DNA of 49,088 nucleotides from Lachnobacterium bovis (GCF_900111325.1 NZ_FOGW01000019.1:1-49088); one strand, 5' to 3'. Counted from the first letter of the stretch, positions 24,307 through 33,890 are shown. Program-made: numbers and translations. Notes: generated from the sequence alone by a model not told the origin.

Positions 24307-26349
24307 ATGAAGATTACATTAAAAGATGGTTCAGTTAAAGAATATGAATCAAAGATGACAGTTTACGAAATCGCAAAAGATATCAGTGAGGGTCTTGCTA
24401 GAGTAGCATGTGCAGGTGAAGTTGATGGTGAAGTAGTAGATCTTAGAACAGAATTAGATAAGGATTGTAGCTTAAATATTATTACAGCATCTGACGAAGA
24501 AGGTCTTAAAGTTATTAGACATACGGCAGCTCATGTATTAGCAGAAGCTGTTAAAAGATTATATCCAACAGCAAAAATCACAATCGGACCTGCTATTGAT
24601 GAGGGATTCTACTATGATTTTGATGCAGAACCATTTTCAAGAGATGCACTTGACAATTTAGAAAAAGAAATGAAAAAAATCATCAAAGAAGGCAAAGAAA
24701 TTAAAAGATTTACTTTACCAAAAGATGAAGCGATTAAATTTATGCAAGAAAAAGATGAACCATATAAGGTTGAACTTATTGAAGAATTAGATGATGACGC
24801 AGTTATCTCATTCTATGATCAAGGTGATTTTGTTGATTTATGTGCAGGACCACATTTGATGAATACTAAAGGTGTTAAAGCATTTAAATTAATTTCTTCT
24901 TCAATGGCTTATTGGCGTGGAGATGAGAAAAAAGCAAGATTACAAAGAATTTATGGTACTGCTTTTAATAAAAAAGATGAATTAAAAGAATACTTACAAA
25001 AATTAGAAGAAGCTAAAATGAGAGATCATAATAAACTTGGTCGTGAAATGGATTTATTTACAACAGTTGATGTAATTGGACAAGGTCTTCCATTATTTAT
25101 GCCTAAGGGAACAAAAATGATTCAAAAATTACAGCGTTGGATTGAAGATTTAGAAGACAATGAATGGGGATATGTACGTACACGTACACCATTAATGGCT
25201 AAATCTACATTATACAAAATTTCAGATCACTGGTATCATTACAAAGATGGTATGTTTGTTATGAGTGATGCAGAGCTATCTGAAGAAGAGGCAAAACGAC
25301 AAGGTGGAAGAGAAATCCGTGGAGTACAAGATTTAAGCTTAATTGAGCATGATGCAGATGCAGATACATACGCACTTCGTCCAATGACTTGTCCATTCCA
25401 GTACTATGTATATAAAGCTCGTCAGAAGAGTTACCGTGATTTACCATACCGTATGGGTGAAACATCTACATTATTCCGTAACGAAGATTCAGGTGAAATG
25501 CATGGATTGACTCGTGTACGTCAATTTACAATTTCAGAAGGACATTTAGTATGTACTCCGGAACAAATTGATGAAGAATTCAAAAACTGTGTTAAACTTG
25601 CTAAACACTGTTTAACAACATTAGGTCTTCAGGATGACGTAACATACCGTATGTCTAAATGGGATCCAGAACATTCAGAAAAATACCTTGGATCTAGCGA
25701 AGATTGGGATCGTGTAGAAAACGCAATGAGAACAATTTTAGATGAGATTGGTTTAGAATATACAGAAGCAGCTGGAGAAGCAGCGTTCTATGGCCCTAAG
25801 CTTGATATTCAGGCAAAGAATGTATATGGTAAAGAAGATACAATGATTACAATCCAATTAGACATGTTCTTAGCAGAGCGTTATGATATGTACTATGTTG
25901 ACAAAAATGGCGAAAAGAAACGTCCATACATCATTCATAGAACATCAATGGGTTGTTATGAAAGAACACTTGCATGGTTAATTGAAAAATATGCAGGTAA
26001 ATTCCCAACATGGTTATGTCCAGAACAAGTAAGAGTATTACCTTTATCAGAAAAATATATCGAATATGCTGATGAAGTTGCTAAAGCACTTAAAGCTAGA
26101 CACGTTGATGTAACAGTTGATAGCAGATCAGAAAAATTAGGTTATAAGATTAGAGAAGCTAGAAACGAAAGATTACCATACATGTTAGTAGTTGGTGCAG
26201 AAGAAGAAAATACAAGAACAGTTTCTGTTAGAAGTAGATTTGCTGGAGATGAGGGAATTAAATCACTTGATGAATTTATTGAGCAAATTTGCAAAGAAAT
26301 TGATACAAAAGAAATTAGAAAAGAAGAAAATCTTGAAGAGACAAAATAA
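24307..26349 (+). CDS. thrS: Threonyl-tRNA synthetase
   Basis: 680-aa class II synthetase. The TGS domain covers about 1-60, then comes the editing domain with HTAAH at 72-76 and the SAD motif CAGPHL. The catalytic core has PMTCPFQYY (zinc Cys), the motif 2 region TSTLFRNEDSGEMHGLTRVR and the motif 3 region YIIHRTSMGCYERTL. The anticodon-binding domain follows CPEQVRVLPLSEKY. It attaches threonine to tRNA-Thr and clears Ser-tRNA-Thr. Two ATGs overlap at 24304 and 24307; the second is 5 nt from AAAGGAG and is preferred. It is controlled by the upstream T-box. Confidence 0.98.
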   Translation: MKITLKDGSVKEYESKMTVYEIAKDISEGLARVACAGEVDGEVVDLRTELDKDCSLNIITASDEEGLKVIRHTAAHVLAEAVKRLYPTAKITIGPAIDEGFYYDFDAEPFSRDALDNLEKEMKKIIKEGKEIKRFTLPKDEAIKFMQEKDEPYKVELIEELDDDAVISFYDQGDFVDLCAGPHLMNTKGVKAFKLISSSMAYWRGDEKKARLQRIYGTAFNKKDELKEYLQKLEEAKMRDHNKLGREMDLFTTVDVIGQGLPLFMPKGTKMIQKLQRWIEDLEDNEWGYVRTRTPLMAKSTLYKISDHWYHYKDGMFVMSDAELSEEEAKRQGGREIRGVQDLSLIEHDADADTYALRPMTCPFQYYVYKARQKSYRDLPYRMGETSTLFRNEDSGEMHGLTRVRQFTISEGHLVCTPEQIDEEFKNCVKLAKHCLTTLGLQDDVTYRMSKWDPEHSEKYLGSSEDWDRVENAMRTILDEIGLEYTEAAGEAAFYGPKLDIQAKNVYGKEDTMITIQLDMFLAERYDMYYVDKNGEKKRPYIIHRTSMGCYERTLAWLIEKYAGKFPTWLCPEQVRVLPLSEKYIEYADEVAKALKARHVDVTVDSRSEKLGYKIREARNERLPYMLVVGAEEENTRTVSVRSRFAGDEGIKSLDEFIEQICKEIDTKEIRKEENLEETK

Positions 26350-26374
26350 TCTAATTTTCTAGAAAATAAATGAT

Positions 26375-26421
26375 TAATCCATAAGGCTTTTATAAGTTCT
26401 TTATAGGAGTTTTATGGATTA
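26375..26421 (+). terminator. Long hairpin after thrS
   Basis: TAATCCATAA (26375-26384) pairs with TTATGGATTA (26412-26421), and inside it CTTTTATAA (26387-26395) pairs with TTATAGGAG (26401-26409) using two U-G pairs. It is stable but followed by a mixed AT run rather than a clean T-tract, so terminator function is probable, not certain. Confidence 0.55.
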
Positions 26422-26547
26422 TTAATAATATTTCTCTATTACTTAATTGAAAAAGGAACCATTACATAATAAAATTTAAGATGTTAATGCGCAAATAGTT
26501 TGTTAGGTTAATAAATATTTTGTATGTAATTTGGAAGGAGAAATAGA

Positions 26548-27141
26548 TTGCGTAAAAAATCACATTTAGCATTGTCTAATTTTTTAATTAAAACAAGTTC
26601 AGATTCGTTTATCAGTAAATATAAAATGGCTTATAGATTTGGAAATATTTTGCCAGATTTAAGAATTTCATTTATATATAAGAGACATGAATTTAAAGGG
26701 ACAATAGATGATTTAGAGCAATTTGCAAAAGATTTAGTATTTAATAATAAGATTTCAGATAGAAAAAGAGCAATGATGTTAGGGGAAGTAAACCATTATG
26801 TAGCAGATTATTTTACATTGCCACATAATGATTTCTTTGAAGGAAATATGAAGGAACATTGCGAATATGAAGAAACTTTAAAACAAATGCTAAGACGATA
26901 TTTAAAAACAGAGCATGCATATAACATTTTGCCAGAAATAATTAGAGCACAAAATGTTGAAGAAGTTTTTGATGAAATAAAGAAAATGCATGAGTTGTAT
27001 GCAAAGCAAGAGGCAGGAATATATTGTGATATTGAGTTTATTGTGGTTGTTAATTATCTTGTGGCTAAAAAGATGCTTATTTTAGCACAAAGAGCACAAG
27101 TAGAAAATAAATTATATAGCACAGGCTCATTACTTTATTAA
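26548..27141 (+). CDS. Zinc-dependent phospholipase C-like domain protein
   Basis: 197-aa protein with the histidine and aspartate pattern of the zinc-dependent phospholipase C superfamily: KSHLALSNFLI at the N-terminus, ILPDLRISFIYKRHEF and GEVNHYVADYFTLPHND. These could supply a metal cluster. Cytoplasmic by appearance: no signal peptide or transmembrane helix. Family members of this size in Clostridia are uncharacterised; true phospholipase activity is not implied. The start is TTG 26548 with AAGGAG 9 nt upstream, and no in-frame ATG lies close by. It is followed by lgt 64 nt downstream. Confidence 0.75.
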   Translation: MRKKSHLALSNFLIKTSSDSFISKYKMAYRFGNILPDLRISFIYKRHEFKGTIDDLEQFAKDLVFNNKISDRKRAMMLGEVNHYVADYFTLPHNDFFEGNMKEHCEYEETLKQMLRRYLKTEHAYNILPEIIRAQNVEEVFDEIKKMHELYAKQEAGIYCDIEFIVVVNYLVAKKMLILAQRAQVENKLYSTGSLLY

Positions 27142-27205
27142 TAATTAACTAGAGAAGAAATATATTTTGGGAATTTAGTATGATACAAAGAAAAGAGGGT
27201 TAAAA

Positions 27206-28081
27206 TTGAATCAAAATATTATTTTTCCACATCTTCACATATGGTTTAGTGGAGTTGGCAGAATGATTGATATTAAAGGTTTTACTATTGCATATTATGG
27301 AATAGTTATTGTTATTGGAATGTTAGCAGGAATAACATTAGCATGTTACATGGCTAAAAAAACAGGACAAAATCCTGATAATTATTATGATTTATCAATT
27401 TATGCAATAATTTGTTCAATTATTGGAGCTAGACTCTATTATGTTATATTTAGATGGGATATTTATAAGGACGATTTGTTAAGTATCTTTAATATTAGAA
27501 ATGGTGGATTGGCTATTTATGGCGGAGTTATCGCTGCAATTATTACCACATTTGTATATACAAAAGTAAAAAAATTATCTTTTCCGTTGATGTGCGATAC
27601 AGCGGGGCTAGGATTAATCTTAGGCCAAGTGATTGGAAGATGGGGCAATTTCTTTAATAGAGAAGCATTTGGTGAATATACAGATAGTATCTTCGCTATG
27701 CAATTACCACTTGATGCAGTTAGAAGTTCTGATGTTACGAAAAAAATGCTAGCCCATACAGTTACAAATGAAGGTGAAGTTTATATACAAGTTCATCCAA
27801 CTTTCTTGTATGAATCTTTATGGAATTTATGTTTATTAATTCTTTTATTGTTGTTTTTTAAACATAAAAAATTTGATGGACAGATTTTCTTATTATATTT
27901 GTTAGGATACGGCATAGGAAGATTTTGGATTGAATCGTTGAGAACAGATCAACTTTTGATTCCATACGTAAAATATCCAGTTTCTATGTTTATAGCAGCT
28001 TTATTAGTTGTTGCATCTATAGCAATAAATGTTTATATGATTTATTTTAAAAAAGATAAAACAGTAGAAGTTGAATCGTAA
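27206..28081 (+). CDS. lgt: Prolipoprotein diacylglyceryl transferase
   Basis: 291-aa membrane enzyme that adds diacylglycerol to the lipobox cysteine of prelipoproteins. Seven or so transmembrane helices. The family motifs are ARLYYVIFRWD, GLAIYGGVI and the signature GRWGNFFNREAFGE near residue 148; FLYESLWNL and YGIGRFWIE follow. The start is TTG 27206 with AGAGGG at a suitable distance; an ATG at 27263 would remove the first 19 residues and has no site. It is followed by a strong terminator. Confidence 0.96.
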   Translation: MNQNIIFPHLHIWFSGVGRMIDIKGFTIAYYGIVIVIGMLAGITLACYMAKKTGQNPDNYYDLSIYAIICSIIGARLYYVIFRWDIYKDDLLSIFNIRNGGLAIYGGVIAAIITTFVYTKVKKLSFPLMCDTAGLGLILGQVIGRWGNFFNREAFGEYTDSIFAMQLPLDAVRSSDVTKKMLAHTVTNEGEVYIQVHPTFLYESLWNLCLLILLLLFFKHKKFDGQIFLLYLLGYGIGRFWIESLRTDQLLIPYVKYPVSMFIAALLVVASIAINVYMIYFKKDKTVEVES

Positions 28082-28100
28082 AAATTATATAAAACATACA

Positions 28101-28132
28101 AAAGCATCCTTAAATTACAAGGGTGCTTTTTT
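28101..28132 (+). terminator. Intrinsic terminator after lgt
   Basis: AAAGCATCCTT (28101-28111) pairs with AAGGGTGCTTT (28119-28129), 11 bp with one G-U, followed by Ts to 28132. It separates lgt from the dcw cluster. Confidence 0.9.
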
Positions 28133-28165
28133 AGTTGTTTAAAAAAAATTAATAAAATATATTAA

Positions 28166-28214
28166 AAAGTGGTGAAAAGTGGTATAATGTTTACAGAAAG
28201 TGGTAGAAAGTGGT
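28166..28214 (+). promoter_or_regulatory. MraZ operator and dcw promoter
   Basis: Four exact copies of AAAGTGGT at 28166, 28176, 28197 and 28207, as two pairs each spaced 10 bp and 21 bp apart, so all lie on nearly one helix face. The extended -10, TGGTATAAT (TATAAT 28183-28188), is embedded in the second copy. MraZ represses its own operon by binding direct repeats of this kind, so this is the autoregulated promoter of mraZ and the downstream division genes. Confidence 0.88.
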
Positions 28215-28278
28215 AAAATAATACCTGAAATAACCGAACTAATATTTAGAAAGTTCTAGGTAAAGCGAGGTGAGACTT

Positions 28279-28710
28279 ATGTTCATGGGCGAATATAGCC
28301 ATACAATTGATTCGAAAGGCAGAATGATAGTACCAGCCAAATTTAGAGAACAGTTGGGCAATTCGTTCGTAGTCACTAAGGGATTAGATGGATGTTTATT
28401 TATCTATTCTGTTGAAGAGTGGAAGAACATAGAAGAGAAGTTTCGCCAAGTACCACTAACTACTAAAGGAGCTAGAAAATTTACAAGATTTTTCTTTGCA
28501 TCAGCTGCAATGTGTGAAGTGGATAAGCAGGGAAGAATTCTAGTGCCAAATAGTTTGCGAGAATATGCTCAACTTACAAAGGATGTTGTTTCTGTTGGAG
28601 TGTTGACTCGTGTTGAAGTGTGGGATAAAGATAGATGGCAAGAAGATAATGACTATGAAGATATGGATGAAGTGGCAGAACAGATGGCTGAACTTGGTCT
28701 TTCAATATAA
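28279..28710 (+). CDS. mraZ: Transcriptional regulator MraZ
   Basis: 143-aa protein of two AbrB-like SpoVT halves, each with the DxKGR-type signature: IDSKGRMIVPAKFR in the first and VDKQGRILVPNSLREYA in the second. It forms a ring that binds the GTGG repeats upstream and controls the dcw cluster. The start is ATG 28279 (MFMGEYSHTID), identical in form to the known Bacillus N-terminus and correctly spaced from GAGGTGAG; a GTG at 28270 falls in that site. Confidence 0.97.
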   Translation: MFMGEYSHTIDSKGRMIVPAKFREQLGNSFVVTKGLDGCLFIYSVEEWKNIEEKFRQVPLTTKGARKFTRFFFASAAMCEVDKQGRILVPNSLREYAQLTKDVVSVGVLTRVEVWDKDRWQEDNDYEDMDEVAEQMAELGLSI

Positions 28711-28733
28711 AGATAAATACAAAGATAAATAGC

Positions 28734-28795
28734 AACAAAATAGAAATAAACAATAGCTATAAAGAACAGATATAACAAAATAGAAATAAACAATA
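28734..28795 (+). repeat. Two exact 22-bp direct repeats in the mraZ-rsmH gap
   Basis: A 22-nt A-rich sequence beginning AACAAAATAGAAATAAAC occurs at 28734-28755 and again at 28774-28795, start to start 40 bp. The whole 150-nt gap (28711-28860) is very rich in A and poor in T and G, so the RNA would be almost unstructured. No ORF is present. Confidence 0.9.
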
Positions 28796-28860
28796 AATAC
28801 ATAGAAACAACAAATACAAAAGAAGCAATTTAAATAAGATATATAGAAAAGAGGTCAAGA

Positions 28861-29805
28861 ATGGAATTTAAACATTATTCCGTTTTATTAAATGAAACAA
28901 TTGAAAATTTAGATATTAAACCAGATGGAATCTATGTTGATGGTACACTTGGTGGCGGGGGTCATTCGCTAGAAATTTGTAAAAAATTAGGTAAAAATGG
29001 AAGACTAATCGGTATAGATCAAGATCAAGCTGCTATTAATGCAGCTAGTGAAAGATTAGCTGATTATAAAGATATTGTAACCATTATAAGAAGTAATTAT
29101 TCTAATATGAAAAATGTATTAGCAAACATTGGTATTACTAAAGTTGACGGAATAGTGCTTGATTTAGGTGTTTCATCATATCAATTAGATACACCAGAAA
29201 GGGGTTTTACTTACAGAGTTGAAGATGCTCCATTAGACATGAGAATGGATGATAGACAGCAATTGACAGCAAGAGATATCGTAAATGATTATAGCGAAAA
29301 AGAATTGTTTAGAATCATTAAAGATTATGGAGAAGATCGATTTGCTAAAAATATCGCAAAACATATTTGTGCAGCTAGGCAAGAAAAACCAATTGAGACA
29401 ACTGGTGAACTTAATGAGATTATAAGCGCAGCAATTCCTAAGAAAATTCAAAAGACAGGCGGACATCCATCAAAGAGAACATATCAGGCAATAAGAATTG
29501 AACTTAATCATGAATTAGATGTGTTAAAGAATAATCTAGATGATATGATAGATTTGTTAAATGATGACGGAAGAATTTGCATTATAACTTTTCATTCTTT
29601 AGAGGATAGAATTGTTAAATCTGCTTTTAAAAAGAATGAAAATCCATGTACTTGTCCAAGAGAATTTCCAGTTTGCGTTTGTAAAAATAAATCAAAAGGA
29701 AAAGTTATTTCAAGAAAACCAATTCTACCATCAGAACAGGAATTGGAAGAAAATTCAAGATCAAGAAGTGCAAAACTAAGAGTTTTTCACAAAATCGACA
29801 ATTAA
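28861..29805 (+). CDS. rsmH: 16S rRNA (cytosine1402-N4)-methyltransferase RsmH (MraW)
   Basis: 314-aa SAM-dependent methyltransferase modifying C1402 in the ribosomal P site. Motifs: HYSVLLNETIENL, the SAM site VDGTLGGGGHS, LDLGVSSYQLD, GFTYRVEDAPLDMRMD and ITFHSLEDRIVK, with a CTCPREFPVC segment near the end. The ribosome binding site is AAGAGG at 28850-28855. Second gene of the dcw cluster. Confidence 0.98.
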   Translation: MEFKHYSVLLNETIENLDIKPDGIYVDGTLGGGGHSLEICKKLGKNGRLIGIDQDQAAINAASERLADYKDIVTIIRSNYSNMKNVLANIGITKVDGIVLDLGVSSYQLDTPERGFTYRVEDAPLDMRMDDRQQLTARDIVNDYSEKELFRIIKDYGEDRFAKNIAKHICAARQEKPIETTGELNEIISAAIPKKIQKTGGHPSKRTYQAIRIELNHELDVLKNNLDDMIDLLNDDGRICIITFHSLEDRIVKSAFKKNENPCTCPREFPVCVCKNKSKGKVISRKPILPSEQELEENSRSRSAKLRVFHKIDN

Positions 29806-29879
29806 TTAGTTTATTATTACAATAAATATAAATGGGGGAGTAAAAGACGTAAGTCTCTGATTAAAAAGGAGTAGATAAT

Positions 29880-30401
29880 ATGGAGAAGAGAAGAGTTAAT
29901 ACTTACAAAGCGAATAAAACAAATAATCGTTTTTCACAAAAATATGCGGTTGAGGGAAGTGCTGTAAGAAGGGTATCACCTGCTTATGATCCAAATGAAG
30001 AAAGAAGGAGAAAACGAGAAGAAAATCGTAGGAAGCGAATTAGAAAGAATGCGGTAAGAAGAAACCGCGAAAAAGCAATGTTCATGAGTGCTTCGTATGT
30101 AATGTTTTTAGCAGTGTGTGTATTATGTGGTACAATATTCACTACTTTTTATGTTCAAGAACAGGTTAAAATGAATAGCAATAAAAGAGAAGTGACTAAA
30201 CTACAAAGAACATACAATGATCTAAAAGTGGATAATGATGAAAAACTAAAAAGAATAGAATCTTCTGTTGATTTAAATCATATTAAAGATGTTGCTATAA
30301 ATCAGTTGGGAATGAAAAATGCTCGACCAGATCAAATAATTACATATTCAGTAGAATCAAGTAATTATATGAATCAATATAGTGAAATACCGGAAAAATA
30401 G
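29880..30401 (+). CDS. ftsL: FtsL-like cell division protein
   Basis: 173-aa bitopic membrane protein in the ftsL position between rsmH and ftsI. A strongly basic cytoplasmic part (1-66, with runs such as RRRKREENRRKRIRKN), one transmembrane helix at about 68-91, then a coiled-coil segment (VKMNSNKREVTKLQRTYNDL onward). It ends with the FtsL-like HIKDVAINQLGM. FtsL bridges FtsB/DivIC and FtsQ/DivIB to activate FtsW-FtsI. The sequence is fast-evolving, so the call rests on topology, the final motif and position. Confidence 0.88.
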   Translation: MEKRRVNTYKANKTNNRFSQKYAVEGSAVRRVSPAYDPNEERRRKREENRRKRIRKNAVRRNREKAMFMSASYVMFLAVCVLCGTIFTTFYVQEQVKMNSNKREVTKLQRTYNDLKVDNDEKLKRIESSVDLNHIKDVAINQLGMKNARPDQIITYSVESSNYMNQYSEIPEK

Positions 30402-30412
30402 GAGATTTAAAA

Positions 30413-32470
30413 GTGGCTAGAAGAGTTAGAAGAAGACGAGTAAGACCAAAATTTAATAAAAAGATGAGAAAAAAACTTATTCTATTGTTTGGTATACTCA
30501 TGATTGTTTTTGTAATCTTGATTGTTATGATAACGTATCTTAATATTAGAAATAAAAATGAATATGAAAAAATAGTACTAGACCAACAGGCTTATGGTAG
30601 TAGGGTTATTCCGTTTAGACGTGGTGATATACTTGATCGAAATGGAACAATTCTTGCAACTAGTGAGCCTGTTTATAGTGTTATAATGGATTGTACTATT
30701 ATAAATTCAAATAAAAAAACAAAAAATAATACATTAAAAGTCTTGAAGACAGCATTTAATGAAGTTGATGAAAATAAAGTTAAACAGATTTTGTCGGAAA
30801 AGAAAAATAGCAGATATGTTGTATTGTTGAAAAAGCAGCCTAAGGATAAAAAAGATGCTTTTGAGCAATTAAAAAAGAATTCAAAAAACAAAAAATTTAT
30901 AAAAGGTATATGGTTTGAAAAACATTATCAAAGAAAATATCCATATGGTTCATTAGCAAGTTCTGTTATTGGATTTGCGTCATCAGGTAACGTTGGTACG
31001 ATAGGTTTAGAAAATCAATATAATAGTACTTTAAATGGTATTAATGGTAGAGAATATGGTTATCTTAAATCAGCTAGTAATATAGAAAAGTCTATTATAG
31101 AACCCAAAGAAGGCAAATCAATTGTAACAACTTTAGATTTGAATTTACAGTTAATTGTTGAAAGAAAAATAAAAGAGTTTAATGATGCATATGCTAATAA
31201 TGCACGTCCAGGAACAGGTAGTAAACATACTGCAGTAATTATGATGAATCCTAATAACGGAGAAGTTTTAGCAATGGCTAGCTATCCAAATTTTGATTTA
31301 AATAATCCAAGAGATTTATCTGCATATTATAGCCAAGATGAAATAAATGCTATGTCAGATGAGACTAAGATGGATAATTTAAATAAATTGTGGCAAAATT
31401 TCTGCGTGAATTATACTTATGAACCTGGTTCTATTCAGAAACCATTAACAGTTGCAACTGGTTTAGAAACAGGTACAGTAAAAAGAGATATGACATTTTA
31501 TTGCGATGGTGGAGAATTTTTTGGAAAAACTAAAATCAGATGTGAAAGTAATCATGGTGTTCAAACTGTACAACAAGCTTTAATGAATTCTTGTAATGAT
31601 TCATTGATGCAGATGTCATATCTGATAGGCAAAGAACGTTTTGAAAAATATATGAAATCGTTTGGAATGTATCAAAAAACTGGTATTGATTTACCTGGCG
31701 AAGTTAGAAATAAGGGATTAATCAGAACTGCAGATAAGATGACACCAGTTGATTTGGCGACTAATGCATTTGGACAAAACTATAACTGTACAATGATACA
31801 GATGATTTCTGCTTTTTCAAGTATAATAAATGGTGGAAGTTACTATCAACCTCATATGGTCAAAAGGACTATTGATTCAAAAAATAACACTATATCGGTG
31901 AATGATAATAGTATACTTAGACAAACAATTTCAAAATCTACAAGTGATCAAGTAAAGGAATATTTATATCACGTAGTTGATGCTGGAACAGGAACAACAG
32001 CAAAATTAGATGGTTATTCAATGGGGGGTAAGACTGGTACAGCAGAAAAATTACCTCGTGGAAAACATAATTATTTAGTTTCTTTTATGGGCTATGTGCC
32101 ACAAAATAATCCTAAGGTAATAATATATTGTATTGTAGATGAACCAAATTCAGATAATCAGCCACACAGTACATATGCACAAAATATTGCAAGAGAAATA
32201 TTAAAAGAAGCATTACCTTATCTAGGTGTATATATGGATGAACAACCAACAGGCAGAAATGCTGATAAATCGGTAGTTGGAAATGGTGCAATTGCTCCAA
32301 AATCAGCACCACAGCAACAAAGTCAGCCATCAGATTTACCAGTTGAAGCATCCGATGTTGGTGATGATAATCAACAAACCGGTGAAGAACAAAACCAAGC
32401 ACAACAAGAAGAAGCTAAGAAGAAACAAGAAGAGGCGGTTGCACAAGAACAAGCTGAACAAGCTCAATAA
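30413..32470 (+). CDS. Class B penicillin-binding protein (FtsI/PBP2 or SpoVD type)
   Basis: 685-aa septal peptidoglycan transpeptidase. One N-terminal transmembrane helix (about 23-45), the PBP dimerisation domain (VIPFRRGDILDRNGTILATS), then the transpeptidase domain with SIQK at 340-343, SCN at 393-395 and KTG at 540-542. The last 60 or so residues are a Gln/Glu/Ala-rich low-complexity tail. No PASTA domains are seen, unlike typical SpoVD and PbpB. The start is GTG 30413, 8 nt after AGGAG. By position it is the division enzyme; the sporulation homologue SpoVD cannot be excluded. Confidence 0.93.
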   Translation: MARRVRRRRVRPKFNKKMRKKLILLFGILMIVFVILIVMITYLNIRNKNEYEKIVLDQQAYGSRVIPFRRGDILDRNGTILATSEPVYSVIMDCTIINSNKKTKNNTLKVLKTAFNEVDENKVKQILSEKKNSRYVVLLKKQPKDKKDAFEQLKKNSKNKKFIKGIWFEKHYQRKYPYGSLASSVIGFASSGNVGTIGLENQYNSTLNGINGREYGYLKSASNIEKSIIEPKEGKSIVTTLDLNLQLIVERKIKEFNDAYANNARPGTGSKHTAVIMMNPNNGEVLAMASYPNFDLNNPRDLSAYYSQDEINAMSDETKMDNLNKLWQNFCVNYTYEPGSIQKPLTVATGLETGTVKRDMTFYCDGGEFFGKTKIRCESNHGVQTVQQALMNSCNDSLMQMSYLIGKERFEKYMKSFGMYQKTGIDLPGEVRNKGLIRTADKMTPVDLATNAFGQNYNCTMIQMISAFSSIINGGSYYQPHMVKRTIDSKNNTISVNDNSILRQTISKSTSDQVKEYLYHVVDAGTGTTAKLDGYSMGGKTGTAEKLPRGKHNYLVSFMGYVPQNNPKVIIYCIVDEPNSDNQPHSTYAQNIAREILKEALPYLGVYMDEQPTGRNADKSVVGNGAIAPKSAPQQQSQPSDLPVEASDVGDDNQQTGEEQNQAQQEEAKKKQEEAVAQEQAEQAQ

Positions 32471-32515
32471 ATGGGCATTTTTAATAAATTTGAATTATAT
32501 CATGTGGAGGTCAAA

Positions 32516-33874
32516 ATGAAGTTAGAAAATAAAAAAGTAATAGTAGTTGGAACTGGTATTAGCGGTATTGCTGCTACAGAATTATTAATGGAAAAAGGTG
32601 TTCAAACAACATTGTTTGATGGAAATAAAGATTTAGATTTAGAAAAATTATATGATAGAGCACCAAAGTTAAAAAATGTTCCGATTTTACTGGGCGATTT
32701 AGAAGGTAAAATTAATGATTTTGATGTAGCTGTTTTAAGCCCAGGTGTACCAACAGATTTACCAATTGTAAATGAAATGAGAGATAATGGTATCGAAATT
32801 TGGGGCGAAATTGAATTAGCATATTATTTTTCAAAAGGTTTAGTTGGTGCAATAACAGGTACAAATGGAAAAACAACAACAACTGCATTAACAGGAGAAA
32901 TTCTAAAAAATTATTATAGCGACGTTAAAGTTGTAGGAAATATCGGTATTCCATATACTTCAGTGGCTAAGGATACAACAGAGAAAACAGTTACAATTGC
33001 AGAGATTAGCAGTTTTCAATTAGAAACTATCCATGAATTTGCACCTAAAGTTACTGCGATTTTAAATATTACACCGGACCATTTAAATAGACATCATACT
33101 ATGCAAAATTACATAGAAGCTAAAGAAGCAATAACTAAAAATCAAAAAGAAGATGATGTTACAGTATTAAATTACGAAGATGAAGTTTTACGTAAATTTG
33201 GTGAAACTTTAAATAATAAAGTGATTTATTTTAGCAGCCAAAGAAAATTAGATAATGGTTTCTACTTAGATAATGATGTTATTTATTTTGCACAAAATGG
33301 TGAAAGCAAGAAATTTATACACGTTGATGAGCTTAATTTATTAGGTGTTCATAATTACGAGAATGTTATGGCAGCAAGTGCTGTTGCATTATCTATGGGG
33401 GTTCCAGAAGAAAAAGTTATTGAAGTATTAAAAAAATTCCAAGCTGTAGAACACAGAATTGAATATGTAACAGAAAAAAGTGGTGTTAAATATTACAACG
33501 ATTCAAAGGGAACAAATCCAGATGCAGCTATTAAAGGAATTCAAGCGATGAATCGCCCTACATTCTTAATAGGTGGTGGATATGATAAAGATTCTGAATA
33601 TGATGAATGGATCGAAAGCTTTGATGGAAAAGTAAAAAAATTAGTTCTTATTGGACAAACAAAAGAAAAGATTGCAGATTGTGCTAAAAAGCATAATTTT
33701 AATGATGTTGTTTTACTTGATACTTTTGAAGAAGCAGTAAATTACTGCCATGACAATGCATTAAGTGGAGATGCAGTATTATTATCTCCAGCTTGTGCAA
33801 GTTGGGGAATGTTTGCTAATTATGAAGAAAGAGGTAGAATTTTCAAAGAATTAGTTAATAATTTCTGCGACTAA
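32516..33874 (+). CDS. murD: UDP-N-acetylmuramoylalanine--D-glutamate ligase
   Basis: 452-aa cytoplasmic Mur ligase adding D-Glu to UDP-MurNAc-L-Ala. Three domains: N-terminal Rossmann with VVGTGISGIAA, central ATP domain with GTNGKT at 115-120 and NITPDHLNRH, and C-terminal domain with EHRIEYV, NDSKGTNPDA and SPACASWGMF. The start is ATG 32516 with GTGGAGG upstream; an in-frame ATG at 32471 adds 15 residues between the previous stop and that ribosome binding site. It directly follows the PBP gene, where mraY is usually found between them. Confidence 0.97.
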   Translation: MKLENKKVIVVGTGISGIAATELLMEKGVQTTLFDGNKDLDLEKLYDRAPKLKNVPILLGDLEGKINDFDVAVLSPGVPTDLPIVNEMRDNGIEIWGEIELAYYFSKGLVGAITGTNGKTTTTALTGEILKNYYSDVKVVGNIGIPYTSVAKDTTEKTVTIAEISSFQLETIHEFAPKVTAILNITPDHLNRHHTMQNYIEAKEAITKNQKEDDVTVLNYEDEVLRKFGETLNNKVIYFSSQRKLDNGFYLDNDVIYFAQNGESKKFIHVDELNLLGVHNYENVMAASAVALSMGVPEEKVIEVLKKFQAVEHRIEYVTEKSGVKYYNDSKGTNPDAAIKGIQAMNRPTFLIGGGYDKDSEYDEWIESFDGKVKKLVLIGQTKEKIADCAKKHNFNDVVLLDTFEEAVNYCHDNALSGDAVLLSPACASWGMFANYEERGRIFKELVNNFCD

Positions 33875-33890
33875 TTATAGGGGGATGGTT

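Noticed and set aside
26548..27141. Annotating the protein as a toxin-type phospholipase C
   Set aside because: It has no signal peptide and is shorter than secreted phospholipases; only the metal-binding pattern is shared.
30413..32470. Calling the PBP SpoVD because it is in a Clostridia dcw cluster
   Set aside because: No PASTA domain or sporulation promoter is visible, so the general class B PBP call is kept.
32277..32519. 80-codon frame overlapping the end of the PBP gene and the start of murD
   Set aside because: Its Gln/Asn/Lys-rich composition is the frame-shifted reading of the PBP low-complexity tail. It ends inside the murD start region and has no family features.
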